Shown here: piece by piece, positions 1-7,229 of the stretch
How positions within the stretch are numbered: the first letter of the stretch is position 1
How the letters are laid out: each line of letters begins with the position of its first letter
Assembly: GCA_015061335.1 (NCBI GenBank)
Contig: SUWT01000010.1
Location: forward strand, 1-46,878
Direction: 5' to 3'
Source: Lentimicrobiaceae bacterium
GTDB lineage: Bacteria; Bacteroidota; Bacteroidia; Bacteroidales; F082
Length of the DNA: 46,878 nt
The notes under the pieces: generated by a model
What the model saw: the letters and a program-made list of their open reading frames with translations, nothing else
What the model was told of the DNA's origin: nothing
Database searches by the model: none
Position numbers and translations under genes: made by a program

Positions 1-1409
1 TAACATTTTCAACAGCATTAATTATCCTTGTTTTAGGATATTTCATTTACGGAAGATACATCAGCCGTATGTTCGGTGTCGATGAGAAACGACCTACGCC
101 GGCTGTCACCAAGAACGATGGCGTCGATTATATCGTGATGCCGACATGGAAGATCTTCATGATACAATTTCTTAACATCGCAGGTCTCGGACCGATATTC
201 GGCGCTATCATGGGAGCCAAGTTCGGAACCTCGTCATATCTGTGGATTGTTCTCGGAACGATCTTCGCTGGTGCTGTCCACGACTATCTCTCTGGTATGG
301 TGTCGCTTCGTAACGACGGTGCGAGTCTTCCTCAGATAGTAGGAAAATATCTCGGAAGCAGAACCGAGAAGGTGATGATAGTATTCACCTTATTATTGAT
401 GGTGTTAGTTGTAGCCGTCTTCGTTTTGCAGCCGGCTCAGCTCATCGCCAATATGACACCGACAAATCTTAACGTATATTTCTGGGTTGTGGTGATATTC
501 GCCTATTATCTCATCGCGACATTATTGCCGATAGACAAAATCATTGGAAACCTATATCCAATATTTGGAGCAGCGCTGATGTTCATGGCGATAGGAATAT
601 TAATTGTTCTTTTCATAAAACAGCCGGCACTTCCTGAGATGTGGAACGGCTTCGGCACCAAGTACGAGCCGGGACCGATATTTCCTATGATGTTCATCTC
701 TATCGCCTGCGGAGCCATCAGCGGATTCCACGCCACGCAGTCTCCTCTCATGGCACGATGCATCAAAAACGAAAGACATGGACGCCCTGTATTTTACGGC
801 GCCATGATAGTAGAAGGCATCGTCGCTTTGATATGGGCGGCAGCAGCTACAGCTTTCTTTGAACAACACGGAACAGACTTCACCGCAGCGCAAGTCGTTG
901 ATTTCATTTGTAAAGACTGGCTCGGTGTGATAGGCGGAATACTCGCGGTACTCGGCGTGATAGCAGCACCTATAACATCGGGCGACACCGCCATGCGTTC
1001 GGCACGACTTATACTCGCCGATATGTTGAAGATGGAACAGAAAAGCATCTCGAAGAGACTATTACTCTGCGCCCCATTGTTCGCGGCATCATTAGGATTG
1101 TTGATATTCAGCATTATGAACAACGACGGTTTCACGATAATATGGCGTTACTTCTCATGGTGCAACCAGACCCTGTCAGTCTTCACGCTCTGGGCGATAA
1201 CGGTTTATCTCGTCCTTGAGAAGAAAAACTATTTCGTGACCTTGATTCCAGCCTTGTTCATGACCTGCGTCGTCACGACGTACATCTGCATCGCGCCAGA
1301 AGGATTCAGAATGAACGAGACGATAGCATACATAATCGGTGGCGTCGCTACGATAACAGCCATCGTCTGGTTCGCGAGATGGAAAAAGAAAAACGAACCG
1401 ATGTTATAA
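1..1409 (+). CDS. cstA: Carbon starvation protein CstA family transporter, 5'-truncated
   Basis: Multi-pass inner-membrane protein of the CstA family, whose members take up peptides or pyruvate when carbon is short. The reading frame is open from the window edge (first full codon at base 3), and the visible part, ending with LGYFIYGRYISR before MFGVDEKRPTPA, matches the N-terminal region of CstA, so the true start lies outside the window and the ATG at 69 is internal. Family hallmarks are NIAGLGPIFGAIMGA, the GAVHDYLSGMVSLRNDG block and about ten further hydrophobic segments. The 468 visible residues fit the short CstA form usual in Bacteroidetes, without the long C-terminal extension of the E. 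coli protein. The family assignment is secure; the substrate is not shown by the sequence. Confidence 0.93.
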   Translation, partial: TFSTALIILVLGYFIYGRYISRMFGVDEKRPTPAVTKNDGVDYIVMPTWKIFMIQFLNIAGLGPIFGAIMGAKFGTSSYLWIVLGTIFAGAVHDYLSGMVSLRNDGASLPQIVGKYLGSRTEKVMIVFTLLLMVLVVAVFVLQPAQLIANMTPTNLNVYFWVVVIFAYYLIATLLPIDKIIGNLYPIFGAALMFMAIGILIVLFIKQPALPEMWNGFGTKYEPGPIFPMMFISIACGAISGFHATQSPLMARCIKNERHGRPVFYGAMIVEGIVALIWAAAATAFFEQHGTDFTAAQVVDFICKDWLGVIGGILAVLGVIAAPITSGDTAMRSARLILADMLKMEQKSISKRLLLCAPLFAASLGLLIFSIMNNDGFTIIWRYFSWCNQTLSVFTLWAITVYLVLEKKNYFVTLIPALFMTCVVTTYICIAPEGFRMNETIAYIIGGVATITAIVWFARWKKKNEPML

Positions 1410-1410
1410 G

Positions 1411-1442
1411 ACGTAAAGACACAAGGTCGTAAAGCCGCAGAG
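1411..1442. repeat. Octanucleotide-type degenerate repeat (GTAAAGAC/ACAAGGTC class)
   Basis: Directly after the cstA stop, units of eight bases (GTAAAGAC, ACAAGGTC, GTAAAGCC) follow one another. They resemble the units in the large hairpin near 20600. The array runs straight into the inverted repeat beginning at 1443. Confidence 0.55.
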
Positions 1443-1498
1443 TAGAGACGCGTCGATTACACCAAATAAAACAAACACGATGTAATTGACACGTCTCT
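1443..1498. repeat. Short inverted-repeat element, TAGAGACGCGTC family, copy 1
   Basis: The left arm, TAGAGACGCGTCGATTACA, pairs with the right arm TGTAATTGACACGTCTCT with two mismatches around a loop of about 20 bases. Three related copies occur at 1801-1850, 4500-4554 and 9313-9358. No coding capacity and no flanking transposase are seen. It resembles a MITE or REP-like element; its mobility is inferred. Confidence 0.7.
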
Positions 1499-1508
1499 TG
1501 ATATAATT

Positions 1509-1534
1509 ATGAATTACGCATTATGAATTATGAA
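1509..1534. repeat. Heptanucleotide repeat TATGAAT spanning a start codon
   Basis: Heptamers TATGAAT, TACGCAT, TATGAAT and TATGAAT are in tandem. The methyltransferase start ATG at 1523 and its first codons lie inside this array. Confidence 0.6.
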
Positions 1535-2842
1535 TTGACCAAAGATTTTATCAACGCGCATCTTAACGATGATGTCAATAAATTGGCATTGTCGAAGTTT
1601 CCGGATGACATTGATAAACAATTCGTCATACGACAGATACAAGCGAGGCAGCTGCTGAAGAAGAAGTTGCCTTCATGGTCTGACAACGAAGACCTTCTAT
1701 TTCCGAGACGACTCTCGTTAGAACAATGCTCGTCGGAACTTACAGCGAAATATAAAACTTTTTTAAGTCAACAAGACAACAAGACAACGAGACAACAAGG
1801 TAGAGACGCGTCAATGTTTCGTGCAATGGAACACATTGACACGTCTTTGCGTAAAATCTTAATAGATCTCACCGGAGGAATGGGTGTTGACACATCTTTT
1901 CTTTCTGATAATTTCGATGAGACGATTTACATAGAAGCTCAGGAAGAACTCTGTGAGTTGGCACGTCATAATTTCAAGGTATTATATAAGAATATTAAAG
2001 TCGTCAATGCCACAGCAGAAGACTTTCTTTCTCAATGTGACAATGTAGATTGTATTTATTTAGATCCAGCTCGCAGAGATGAATACGGTCGTAAAATGGT
2101 TTCTCTTCACGACTGCAGTCCCGATGTCGCTGAACTTCAGGATTTGATATTTGAAAAATCAAAGACCTTGATGGTGAAACTATCTCCTATGCTCGACATC
2201 GACATCATCAAGAAAGAGTTAAAAAATATTAAGGAGATACATGTCGTTGCGGTAAAAAACGAATGCAAGGAGTTGCTGGTTTTATGTCAACAGACAACGG
2301 ACAACGGACAACAGACTTCGTGCAATAATCAGCTGTCAGCTGTCAGCCATCAGTTGTCAGCTGTTGACCTTCGTGAGAATTGGAGATTTAATTTCACTGA
2401 AGAGGAAGAGAATGAAGCAGTAGTTTCTTTCGCCGATGAGATTGGAAAATATCTTTACGAACCAGGAGTCGCTTGCATGAAAGCAGCACCTTTTAAATTA
2501 TTATCGCAAAGATTTAATATCAAGAAGTTACATAGAAACAGTCATTTATATACATCAGATGAGTTGGTATATGACTTTCCCGGAAGAATCTTTGAAGTAA
2601 TAAATGTCGTTAATTATGACAAGAAAGCGAAGAAGATGTTAAGTCAACAGACAACAGACAACAGACAACAGACTTTGTCCAAAGTCAGTATCGCAGTTCG
2701 TAATTTCCCGTTATCTGCTGATGAGTTAAGGAAACAACTTGGTTTCAAAGACGGTGATGATTTTTATGTCTTCGGAACCACGATGAAAGGAGAGAAGAAG
2801 GTGCTGGTGTTGGGAGTGAGGAATATGCAATTAACAGTTTAA
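1523..2842 (+). CDS. SAM-dependent methyltransferase with THUMP-like domain (PG_1098 family), carrying repeat insertions
   Basis: Rossmann-fold methyltransferase related to the Porphyromonas PG_1098 structural family, probably acting on RNA. The SAM-binding glycine motif LIDLTGGMG is at residues 113-121, an acidic residue ends strand 2 (IYIEAQ), and the motif YLDPARRDE has its Asp at 181. The C-terminal part (KVSIAVRNFPLSADELRKQLG onward) fits the THUMP-like domain. Three low-complexity segments look foreign: residues 83-109, 256-281 and 375-384. They are encoded by tandem 7/8-mers and an inverted repeat that also occur between genes elsewhere in the window, yet the frame stays open. Even the start codon sits in a heptamer array, so the N-terminus could differ. 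No partner gene is evident. The enzyme fold is clear; the substrate is unknown. Confidence 0.85.
   Translation: MNYELTKDFINAHLNDDVNKLALSKFPDDIDKQFVIRQIQARQLLKKKLPSWSDNEDLLFPRRLSLEQCSSELTAKYKTFLSQQDNKTTRQQGRDASMFRAMEHIDTSLRKILIDLTGGMGVDTSFLSDNFDETIYIEAQEELCELARHNFKVLYKNIKVVNATAEDFLSQCDNVDCIYLDPARRDEYGRKMVSLHDCSPDVAELQDLIFEKSKTLMVKLSPMLDIDIIKKELKNIKEIHVVAVKNECKELLVLCQQTTDNGQQTSCNNQLSAVSHQLSAVDLRENWRFNFTEEEENEAVVSFADEIGKYLYEPGVACMKAAPFKLLSQRFNIKKLHRNSHLYTSDELVYDFPGRIFEVINVVNYDKKAKKMLSQQTTDNRQQTLSKVSIAVRNFPLSADELRKQLGFKDGDDFYVFGTTMKGEKKVLVLGVRNMQLTV
1769..1800. repeat. In-gene octanucleotide array CAACAAGA
   Basis: Four tandem octamers (CAACAAGA twice, CAACGAGA, CAACAAGG) lie within the methyltransferase gene and encode QQDNKTTRQQ. 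They abut the inverted repeat starting at 1801. Confidence 0.75.
1801..1850. repeat. Inverted-repeat element, TAGAGACGCGTC family, copy 2, inside a coding sequence
   Basis: The left arm AGACGCGTCAATGT (1804-1817) pairs with ACATTGACACGTCT (1833-1846), leaving one G-T type mismatch. This is the same element as the intergenic copies at 1443 and 9313, but here it is translated in frame as RDASMFRAMEHIDTSL just ahead of the SAM-binding motif. Confidence 0.8.
2288..2315. repeat. In-gene heptanucleotide array CAACAGA/CAACGGA
   Basis: Four perfect-length heptamers (CAACAGA, CAACGGA twice, CAACAGA) are translated as QQTTDNGQQT. The same heptamer class is found intergenically at 32036-32063. Confidence 0.8.
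2330..2364. repeat. In-gene heptanucleotide array CAGCTGT class
   Basis: Five heptamers (CAGCTGT twice, CAGCCAT, CAGTTGT, CAGCTGT) are translated as QLSAVSHQLSAV. A stretch of 25 bases is identical to the minus strand at 20836-20870. Confidence 0.8.
2645..2672. repeat. In-gene heptanucleotide array CAACAGA
   Basis: Four identical CAACAGA units are translated as QQTTDNRQQT between the catalytic and THUMP-like parts of the methyltransferase. Confidence 0.8.
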
Positions 2843-2863
2843 GGATGCGATAAATAATAAATC

Positions 2864-2871
2864 TAAGTTTG
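2864..2871 (+). promoter_or_regulatory. Orphan -7 promoter box TAAGTTTG
   Basis: It fits the Bacteroidetes -7 consensus TAnnTTTG and is followed by GC as is common, but it lies about 190 bases before the next recognisable promoter (hisS). A transcript from here would cross 2878-3050, where only a 24-codon GTG-initiated reading frame (2876-2950) and no known RNA are seen. Confidence 0.35.
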
Positions 2872-3055
2872 CAGCGTGAAAATAGGTGAGTGGAGAATAT
2901 ATCTAGAAAAGGTATATAAATTCCGAGAACGCAGCAATGAACACAATTGAAAAATCAACAAAGTGTTAATTGTTGCATCTCATTATGCATTAGGAATTGG
3001 ATTTATATGTCATAAAAAATCTTCTCTATTTGACCTTTGACTTTGGACTTTTTTG

Positions 3056-3063
3056 TATCTTTG
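3056..3063 (+). promoter_or_regulatory. hisS -7 promoter box TATCTTTG
   Basis: It matches TAnnTTTG exactly and lies 23 bases upstream of the hisS start at 3087, with TTTG-rich sequence upstream. Its position argues that the in-frame codons before 3087 are not translated. Confidence 0.7.
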
Positions 3064-3086
3064 TACCTTTGTTAAAAGATTTTAAA

Positions 3087-4448
3087 ATGGCTCAGAAACC
3101 TTCTATACCGAAAGGAACTCGCGACTTCTTACCTGAAGTCATGGTTCGTCGTAATTATATTTTCGATACTATAAAGACAGTCTTTAAACGCTTTGGATTT
3201 CAACCTATTGAGACTCCCTCAATGGAAAACCTCAGCACTCTCCTCGGAAAATACGGAGAGGAAGGCGACAAACTTCTGTTCAGAATATTAAACTCCGGCG
3301 ACTTCTTGTCGGGCGTGGAACAAAATGGCGAGACGCTTCAATCGGAGAAAATAGCAGGTAAAATCTGTGAGAAAGGTCTTCGTTATGACCTCACAGTGCC
3401 TTTCGCTCGCTTTGTGGTACAATACCGCGATCAGATTTCCTTTCCGTTCCGCCGCTATCAGATCCAACCTGTATGGCGTGCCGACCGTCCTCAAAAAGGT
3501 CGCTACCGTGAGTTCTATCAATGTGATGTCGATATCGTGGGAAGTAACTCGCTCCTCAACGAAGCTGAACTCGTGCAGATAGTAGATGAGGTCTTCAAAG
3601 CCTTGAAGATTAATGTCGTTCTTAAGATAAACAACAGAAAAGTCCTTGCAGGTATCGCAGAATATATCGGTAAGCCAGATGCATTGGTTGACATCACTGT
3701 GGCAATCGACAAATTAGATAAAATCGGGATCGAGGCTGTTAACGCAGAACTCGCTCAAAAAGGTTTGGATGAAAACGCCATCGAGAAGTTACAGCCTATT
3801 CTCTTCATGAAAGGCGACGCCCGCGAGAAATTCGCTCAGCTTAAGTCGTTGATGGCAGGCATCGAAGTCGGTGAAAAAGGCATCGAAGAATTGGAGACAT
3901 TATTTAACTATATCGACGATATGAATGTCGGCATCGAATATGAACTCGACCTCACCCTCGCCCGCGGCTTGAATTATTATACAGGAGCAATATTCGAAGT
4001 CAAGGCAAAAGACGTCTCAATGGGAAGTATCTCTGGCGGCGGTCGCTACGACAATCTCACGGGAATCTTCGGATTGCAAGGCGTCTCTGGCGTAGGTATC
4101 AGCTTCGGTGCAGATCGTATCTACGACGTCCTTACAGAACTAAACCTCTTCCCGGAAAAGAACGGAGACATAACAGAAGTCATATTCCTCAACTTCGGAA
4201 GTAAAGAAGAACGTTATTGCTTGCCATATCTCCAACAGCTGAGAAGAAACGGTATCAACGCAGAAATATATCCTGACTCAGCCAAGATTCAAAAACAAAT
4301 GAAATACGCAGACCAACGCGGAATCCCTGTAGTTGTCATGGCTGGCGAAGACGAGATGAACAACAAGACATTCACCGTTAAATTCATGAAAGAAGGAAGA
4401 CAGGAAAATGTTGCAGCAGATAGTTTGTTAGATATAATTAGGAATTAG
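3087..4448 (+). CDS. hisS: Histidyl-tRNA synthetase
   Basis: Cytoplasmic class II aminoacyl-tRNA synthetase that charges tRNA-His. Motif 2 is visible in [18 protein letters not shown], the histidine-specific block in [15 protein letters not shown], and motif 3 in [15 protein letters not shown]; a C-terminal anticodon-binding domain follows from about residue 360. The start at 3087 ([16 protein letters not shown]) gives 453 residues, normal for Bacteroidetes, and places the -7 box TATCTTTG at a sensible distance; an upstream in-frame ATG at 2997 would lie before the promoter. The last codons and the stop TAG fall within the first units of a TTAGGAA tandem repeat, so the extreme C-terminus (IRN) is repeat-encoded. 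Function is certain. Confidence 0.97.
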   Translation: MAQKPSIPKGTRDFLPEVMVRRNYIFDTIKTVFKRFGFQPIETPSMENLSTLLGKYGEEGDKLLFRILNSGDFLSGVEQNGETLQSEKIAGKICEKGLRYDLTVPFARFVVQYRDQISFPFRRYQIQPVWRADRPQKGRYREFYQCDVDIVGSNSLLNEAELVQIVDEVFKALKINVVLKINNRKVLAGIAEYIGKPDALVDITVAIDKLDKIGIEAVNAELAQKGLDENAIEKLQPILFMKGDAREKFAQLKSLMAGIEVGEKGIEELETLFNYIDDMNVGIEYELDLTLARGLNYYTGAIFEVKAKDVSMGSISGGGRYDNLTGIFGLQGVSGVGISFGADRIYDVLTELNLFPEKNGDITEVIFLNFGSKEERYCLPYLQQLRRNGINAEIYPDSAKIQKQMKYADQRGIPVVVMAGEDEMNNKTFTVKFMKEGRQENVAADSLLDIIRN

Positions 4449-4493
4449 GAATTAGGAATTAGGAGTTAGGAATTAGGAATTAGGAATTAGGAA
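4438..4493. repeat. Heptanucleotide tandem array TTAGGAA, 8 units
   Basis: Eight consecutive 7-base units, all TTAGGAA except the fourth, TTAGGAG. The hisS stop codon lies in the second unit, so the array overlaps the gene end. Confidence 0.95.
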
Positions 4494-4499
4494 TGATTG

Positions 4500-4554
4500 T
4501 AGAGACGTATCATATTACACCAATGAAAATAAACAATATGTAATTGATGCTCCT
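4500..4554. repeat. Inverted-repeat element, TAGAGACG family, copy 3 (degraded)
   Basis: The left arm TAGAGACGTATCATATTACA and right arm TATGTAATTGATGCTCCTA align with copy 1 but have several changes. The element lies between the TTAGGAA array and hutH. Confidence 0.5.
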
Positions 4555-4594
4555 AAAGAAAGAAAATTAAAATAATAATCAAAATATACATAAA

Positions 4595-6091
4595 ATGAAT
4601 ACTCATTATATTTCATCAGAAACATTAACATTTGCAAGAGTTAATGAAATCATAACAAAGGGTTATAAACTCGCTTTGTCAGACGATGCCAAGGCTCGCA
4701 TACAAAAATGCCGCGACTATCTAGACAAGAAGATGGAGACTCAGGAAACTCCGATCTATGGTATCACAACAGGTTTCGGTTCTTTGTGCAACCACAGCAT
4801 CTCAAAAGAAGATTTGAGCACACTTCAAAAGAACTTGGTGATGTCACACGCTTGCGGCACAGGCGAATACGTTCCGAAAGAAATAATCCGTATCATGATT
4901 TTATTGAAGGTTCAAAGTTTGTCGTATGGTAACTCTGGCGTACAAGTCGTTACAGTACAACGTCTCATCGACTTCTTCAACAACGACGTGCTTCCTGTAG
5001 TTTATAATCAAGGTTCACTTGGTGCATCAGGCGACTTGGCACCATTGGCAAATTTGATGTTACCTTTACTCGGATTAGGCGAAGTTCATTACAAAGGCGA
5101 GATCGTTCCTGCTGAAGTAGTGATGAACGAATTCGGTTGGGAACCTATCACACTCCAATCAAAAGAAGGTCTGGCACTCCTCAACGGAACACAGTTTATG
5201 AGTTCATACGGAACATACGTCTTGTTAAAAGCTTTCCGTCTCTCATACCTCGCCGACCTCATCGGCGCCGTTTCATTAGACGCTTTCGACGGTCGTATAG
5301 AGCCATTCTACGATCAAGTACATCAGATACGTCATCATGAAGGACAAATCAAGACAGCAGAACGTTTTCGTAACTTATTGAAAGGCAGCGAATTGATTGC
5401 ACGCGAAAAGAAACATGTACAAGATCCTTATTCATTCCGTTGCATCCCGCAAGTACACGGCGCTTCAAAAGACGCCATCAAATATGTAGCTTCTGTATTT
5501 TTGAATGAAATCAATGCTGTTACCGACAACCCTACAATATTCCCTGACGAAGATTTAGTCATCTCAGCAGGTAACTTCCACGGACAGCCTCTCGCCATCA
5601 CATTAGATTTCTTGGCAATAGCAATGGCAGAACTCGGCAATATCAGTGAGAGAAGAGTTTATCAACTCATCGGCGGCAAACGCGAACTCCCTTCATTCTT
5701 AGTTGCAGAACCAGGTCTCAACTCAGGCTTCATGATTCCTCAATACGCAGCAGCTTCTATCGTAAGTCAAAGCAAACAATTATGCGCACCAGCTTCAGTT
5801 GATAGCATCGAATCGTCACAAGGTCAGGAAGACCACGTAAGTATGGGTGCCAACGCAGCAACAAAAGCATTACGCGTTGCTGACAATTTAGAAAGAGTTT
5901 TGGCTATCGAGTTGTTCAATGCAGCACAGGCGTTGGATTTCAGAAGACCATTGAAATCATCAGAAGCTATAGAAGAATTCGTAGCAGAATATCGCAAAGA
6001 AGTAGAGTTCGTCAAGACCGACAAAGTCATGTACACTGAAATAGCCAAGTCGGTGAACTTTTTACAAAACTACAATGTTGAGATTCAATAA
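4595..6091 (+). CDS. hutH: Histidine ammonia-lyase
   Basis: It removes ammonia from L-histidine to give urocanate, the first step of histidine degradation. The Ala144-Ser145-Gly146 triad in GSLGASGDLAPLAN forms the self-made MIO electrophile. Other family blocks are YGITTGFG near residue 54, TDNPTIF near 310 and GSMGANAA-like HVSMGANAATK near 415. The length of 498 fits the family. The next enzyme of the pathway, urocanase, is also in this window but 24 kb away on the other strand, so the hut genes are not one operon here. The gene is flanked on both sides by repeat arrays and no -7 box is obvious upstream. Confidence 0.96.
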   Translation: MNTHYISSETLTFARVNEIITKGYKLALSDDAKARIQKCRDYLDKKMETQETPIYGITTGFGSLCNHSISKEDLSTLQKNLVMSHACGTGEYVPKEIIRIMILLKVQSLSYGNSGVQVVTVQRLIDFFNNDVLPVVYNQGSLGASGDLAPLANLMLPLLGLGEVHYKGEIVPAEVVMNEFGWEPITLQSKEGLALLNGTQFMSSYGTYVLLKAFRLSYLADLIGAVSLDAFDGRIEPFYDQVHQIRHHEGQIKTAERFRNLLKGSELIAREKKHVQDPYSFRCIPQVHGASKDAIKYVASVFLNEINAVTDNPTIFPDEDLVISAGNFHGQPLAITLDFLAIAMAELGNISERRVYQLIGGKRELPSFLVAEPGLNSGFMIPQYAAASIVSQSKQLCAPASVDSIESSQGQEDHVSMGANAATKALRVADNLERVLAIELFNAAQALDFRRPLKSSEAIEEFVAEYRKEVEFVKTDKVMYTEIAKSVNFLQNYNVEIQ

Positions 6092-6246
6092 AGTTCATAG
6101 TTGATAGTTTATAGTTCATAGTAGTTAAGAAGTTAAAAGTTTTTAAGTATAAGAGTTTATCTGAATAAATAACTTTAAACTTTAAACTATGAACTATAAA
6201 CTTTACAACTACTATAAACTATTAACTTTAAACTATAAACTTTAAG
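6092..6246. repeat. Inverted pair of heptanucleotide arrays (AGTTCAT / AACTATA classes)
   Basis: Heptamers AGTTCAT, AGTTGAT, AGTTTAT and AGTTCAT begin one base after the hutH stop. Complementary heptamers (AAACTTT, AAACTAT, GAACTAT) fill 6171-6246 up to the next gene. Together they can fold into a long imperfect hairpin. A similar structure separates clpP and clpX at 44180-44340. Confidence 0.8.
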
Positions 6247-6250
6247 TAAT

Positions 6251-6751
6251 ATGGAATATCAAGAAGATTACAACATAGAGCAGCAAGAACCAGTGAAGCG
6301 TCCAGAGATGCTGACGCTATTATGTGTTTCGTCGTTTATCAATGCTGTATGGAATGCGTTATCAAACTTCATTTCATTTGCTTTTTATGACACTTTTCAG
6401 AATATGTTCAAGCAGATGTTGGAGGGAGAAGGGATGTTTGAAGATATGGCAGAGCAGATGGGCGACAATTGGGAGACTATGATACAGGCATCTTCAATGG
6501 CTTTTTCTATTGGAAGAGGATATTATTTCTTTGAGTTGGCTTTATTTATAACATCCTTTATTGGCGTATTGATGATGTGGAGACTGCAAAAAAGAGGTTT
6601 TCATATCTATACTATTGCACAGATTCTTATGCTTATTGTTACCTCTATCTTTGTGACAAGTAAGGTAGGAGGATTTCCGTTTGGATCCATAATATGGACG
6701 GTATTCTTTGTGTTTATGTATTATACACATTATAAAAGAGTTATGAGATAA
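6251..6751 (+). CDS. Small integral membrane protein of unknown function
   Basis: No family is recognised. The 166-residue protein has an acidic N-terminal tail of about 20 residues, a hydrophobic segment near 22-48, an amphipathic acidic loop rich in Met and Glu (about 50-80), and three hydrophobic helices (about 90-110, 118-138, 142-160) ending in a basic YKRVMR tail, so it should be inserted in the inner membrane. Its stop overlaps the start of the next gene by one base (TAATG), which indicates translational coupling and a shared role with that second membrane protein. Its upstream region is entirely repeat sequence. Confidence 0.75.
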   Translation: MEYQEDYNIEQQEPVKRPEMLTLLCVSSFINAVWNALSNFISFAFYDTFQNMFKQMLEGEGMFEDMAEQMGDNWETMIQASSMAFSIGRGYYFFELALFITSFIGVLMMWRLQKRGFHIYTIAQILMLIVTSIFVTSKVGGFPFGSIIWTVFFVFMYYTHYKRVMR

Positions 6752-7218
6752 TGGAAAGAAGGAGACAAGATATAACAGATCTTTTTGTAAAAGACAGGAA
6801 GCTAACTCTTGCTGTAAAGCTTGTTGGTACTTTTGCTTTTACTTATTATCTGTTATATTTTATTCTTCTTACAATCTTTGGATATTATTATAGAAGTGTT
6901 TATGCACCTACTAATCCTGAGGAGACGTTATTTCATACAATGTTAATGTCTGCAATACTTTGGGCTATCGTTGCAATGCTTGTCATAAGCCTGATACTCT
7001 TATTTAGAGGAAGACGTTATGGTAAATTTCTTTTTATGTTCTTTACTGTAGTACTTCTTATATATCAGATCATTATGACAGAAAATCATGTTTGGTCTAT
7101 ATATGTTATTGAGATAATGATGATGTTGGTCATGGCTCCTTTAAAAGTTTTTGTTAATATTAATAAAAAAATAAAGGAGGAAGTGATTAATATTGTAAAT
7201 GTAGAAGATAAAAATTAA
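6751..7218 (+). CDS. Small integral membrane protein of unknown function
   Basis: No family is recognised. The 155-residue protein has a short basic N-terminus (MERRRQDITDLFVKDRK) and four predicted membrane segments, at about 22-47, 64-87, 94-110 and 115-135, followed by a lysine-rich cytoplasmic tail. It overlaps the preceding membrane-protein gene by one base and precedes the kinase-like gene by 11 bases, so the three probably form one transcription unit. The two membrane proteins differ in sequence but share size and topology. Confidence 0.75.
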   Translation: MERRRQDITDLFVKDRKLTLAVKLVGTFAFTYYLLYFILLTIFGYYYRSVYAPTNPEETLFHTMLMSAILWAIVAMLVISLILLFRGRRYGKFLFMFFTVVLLIYQIIMTENHVWSIYVIEIMMMLVMAPLKVFVNINKKIKEEVINIVNVEDKN

Positions 7219-7229
7219 ATATAAAGGAG

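Noticed and set aside
600-1135. Long minus-strand reading frames inside cstA
   Set aside because: Shadow frames caused by the codon bias of cstA; no signals or family motifs.
2997-3086. HisS start at 2997
   Set aside because: It precedes the TATCTTTG promoter box, and the added residues have no family match.
4438-4493. TTAGGAA array as a CRISPR or telomere-like repeat
   Set aside because: Units are directly adjacent with no spacers, only 7 bases long, and the locus is internal to the chromosome; similar arrays of other sequence occur nearby.
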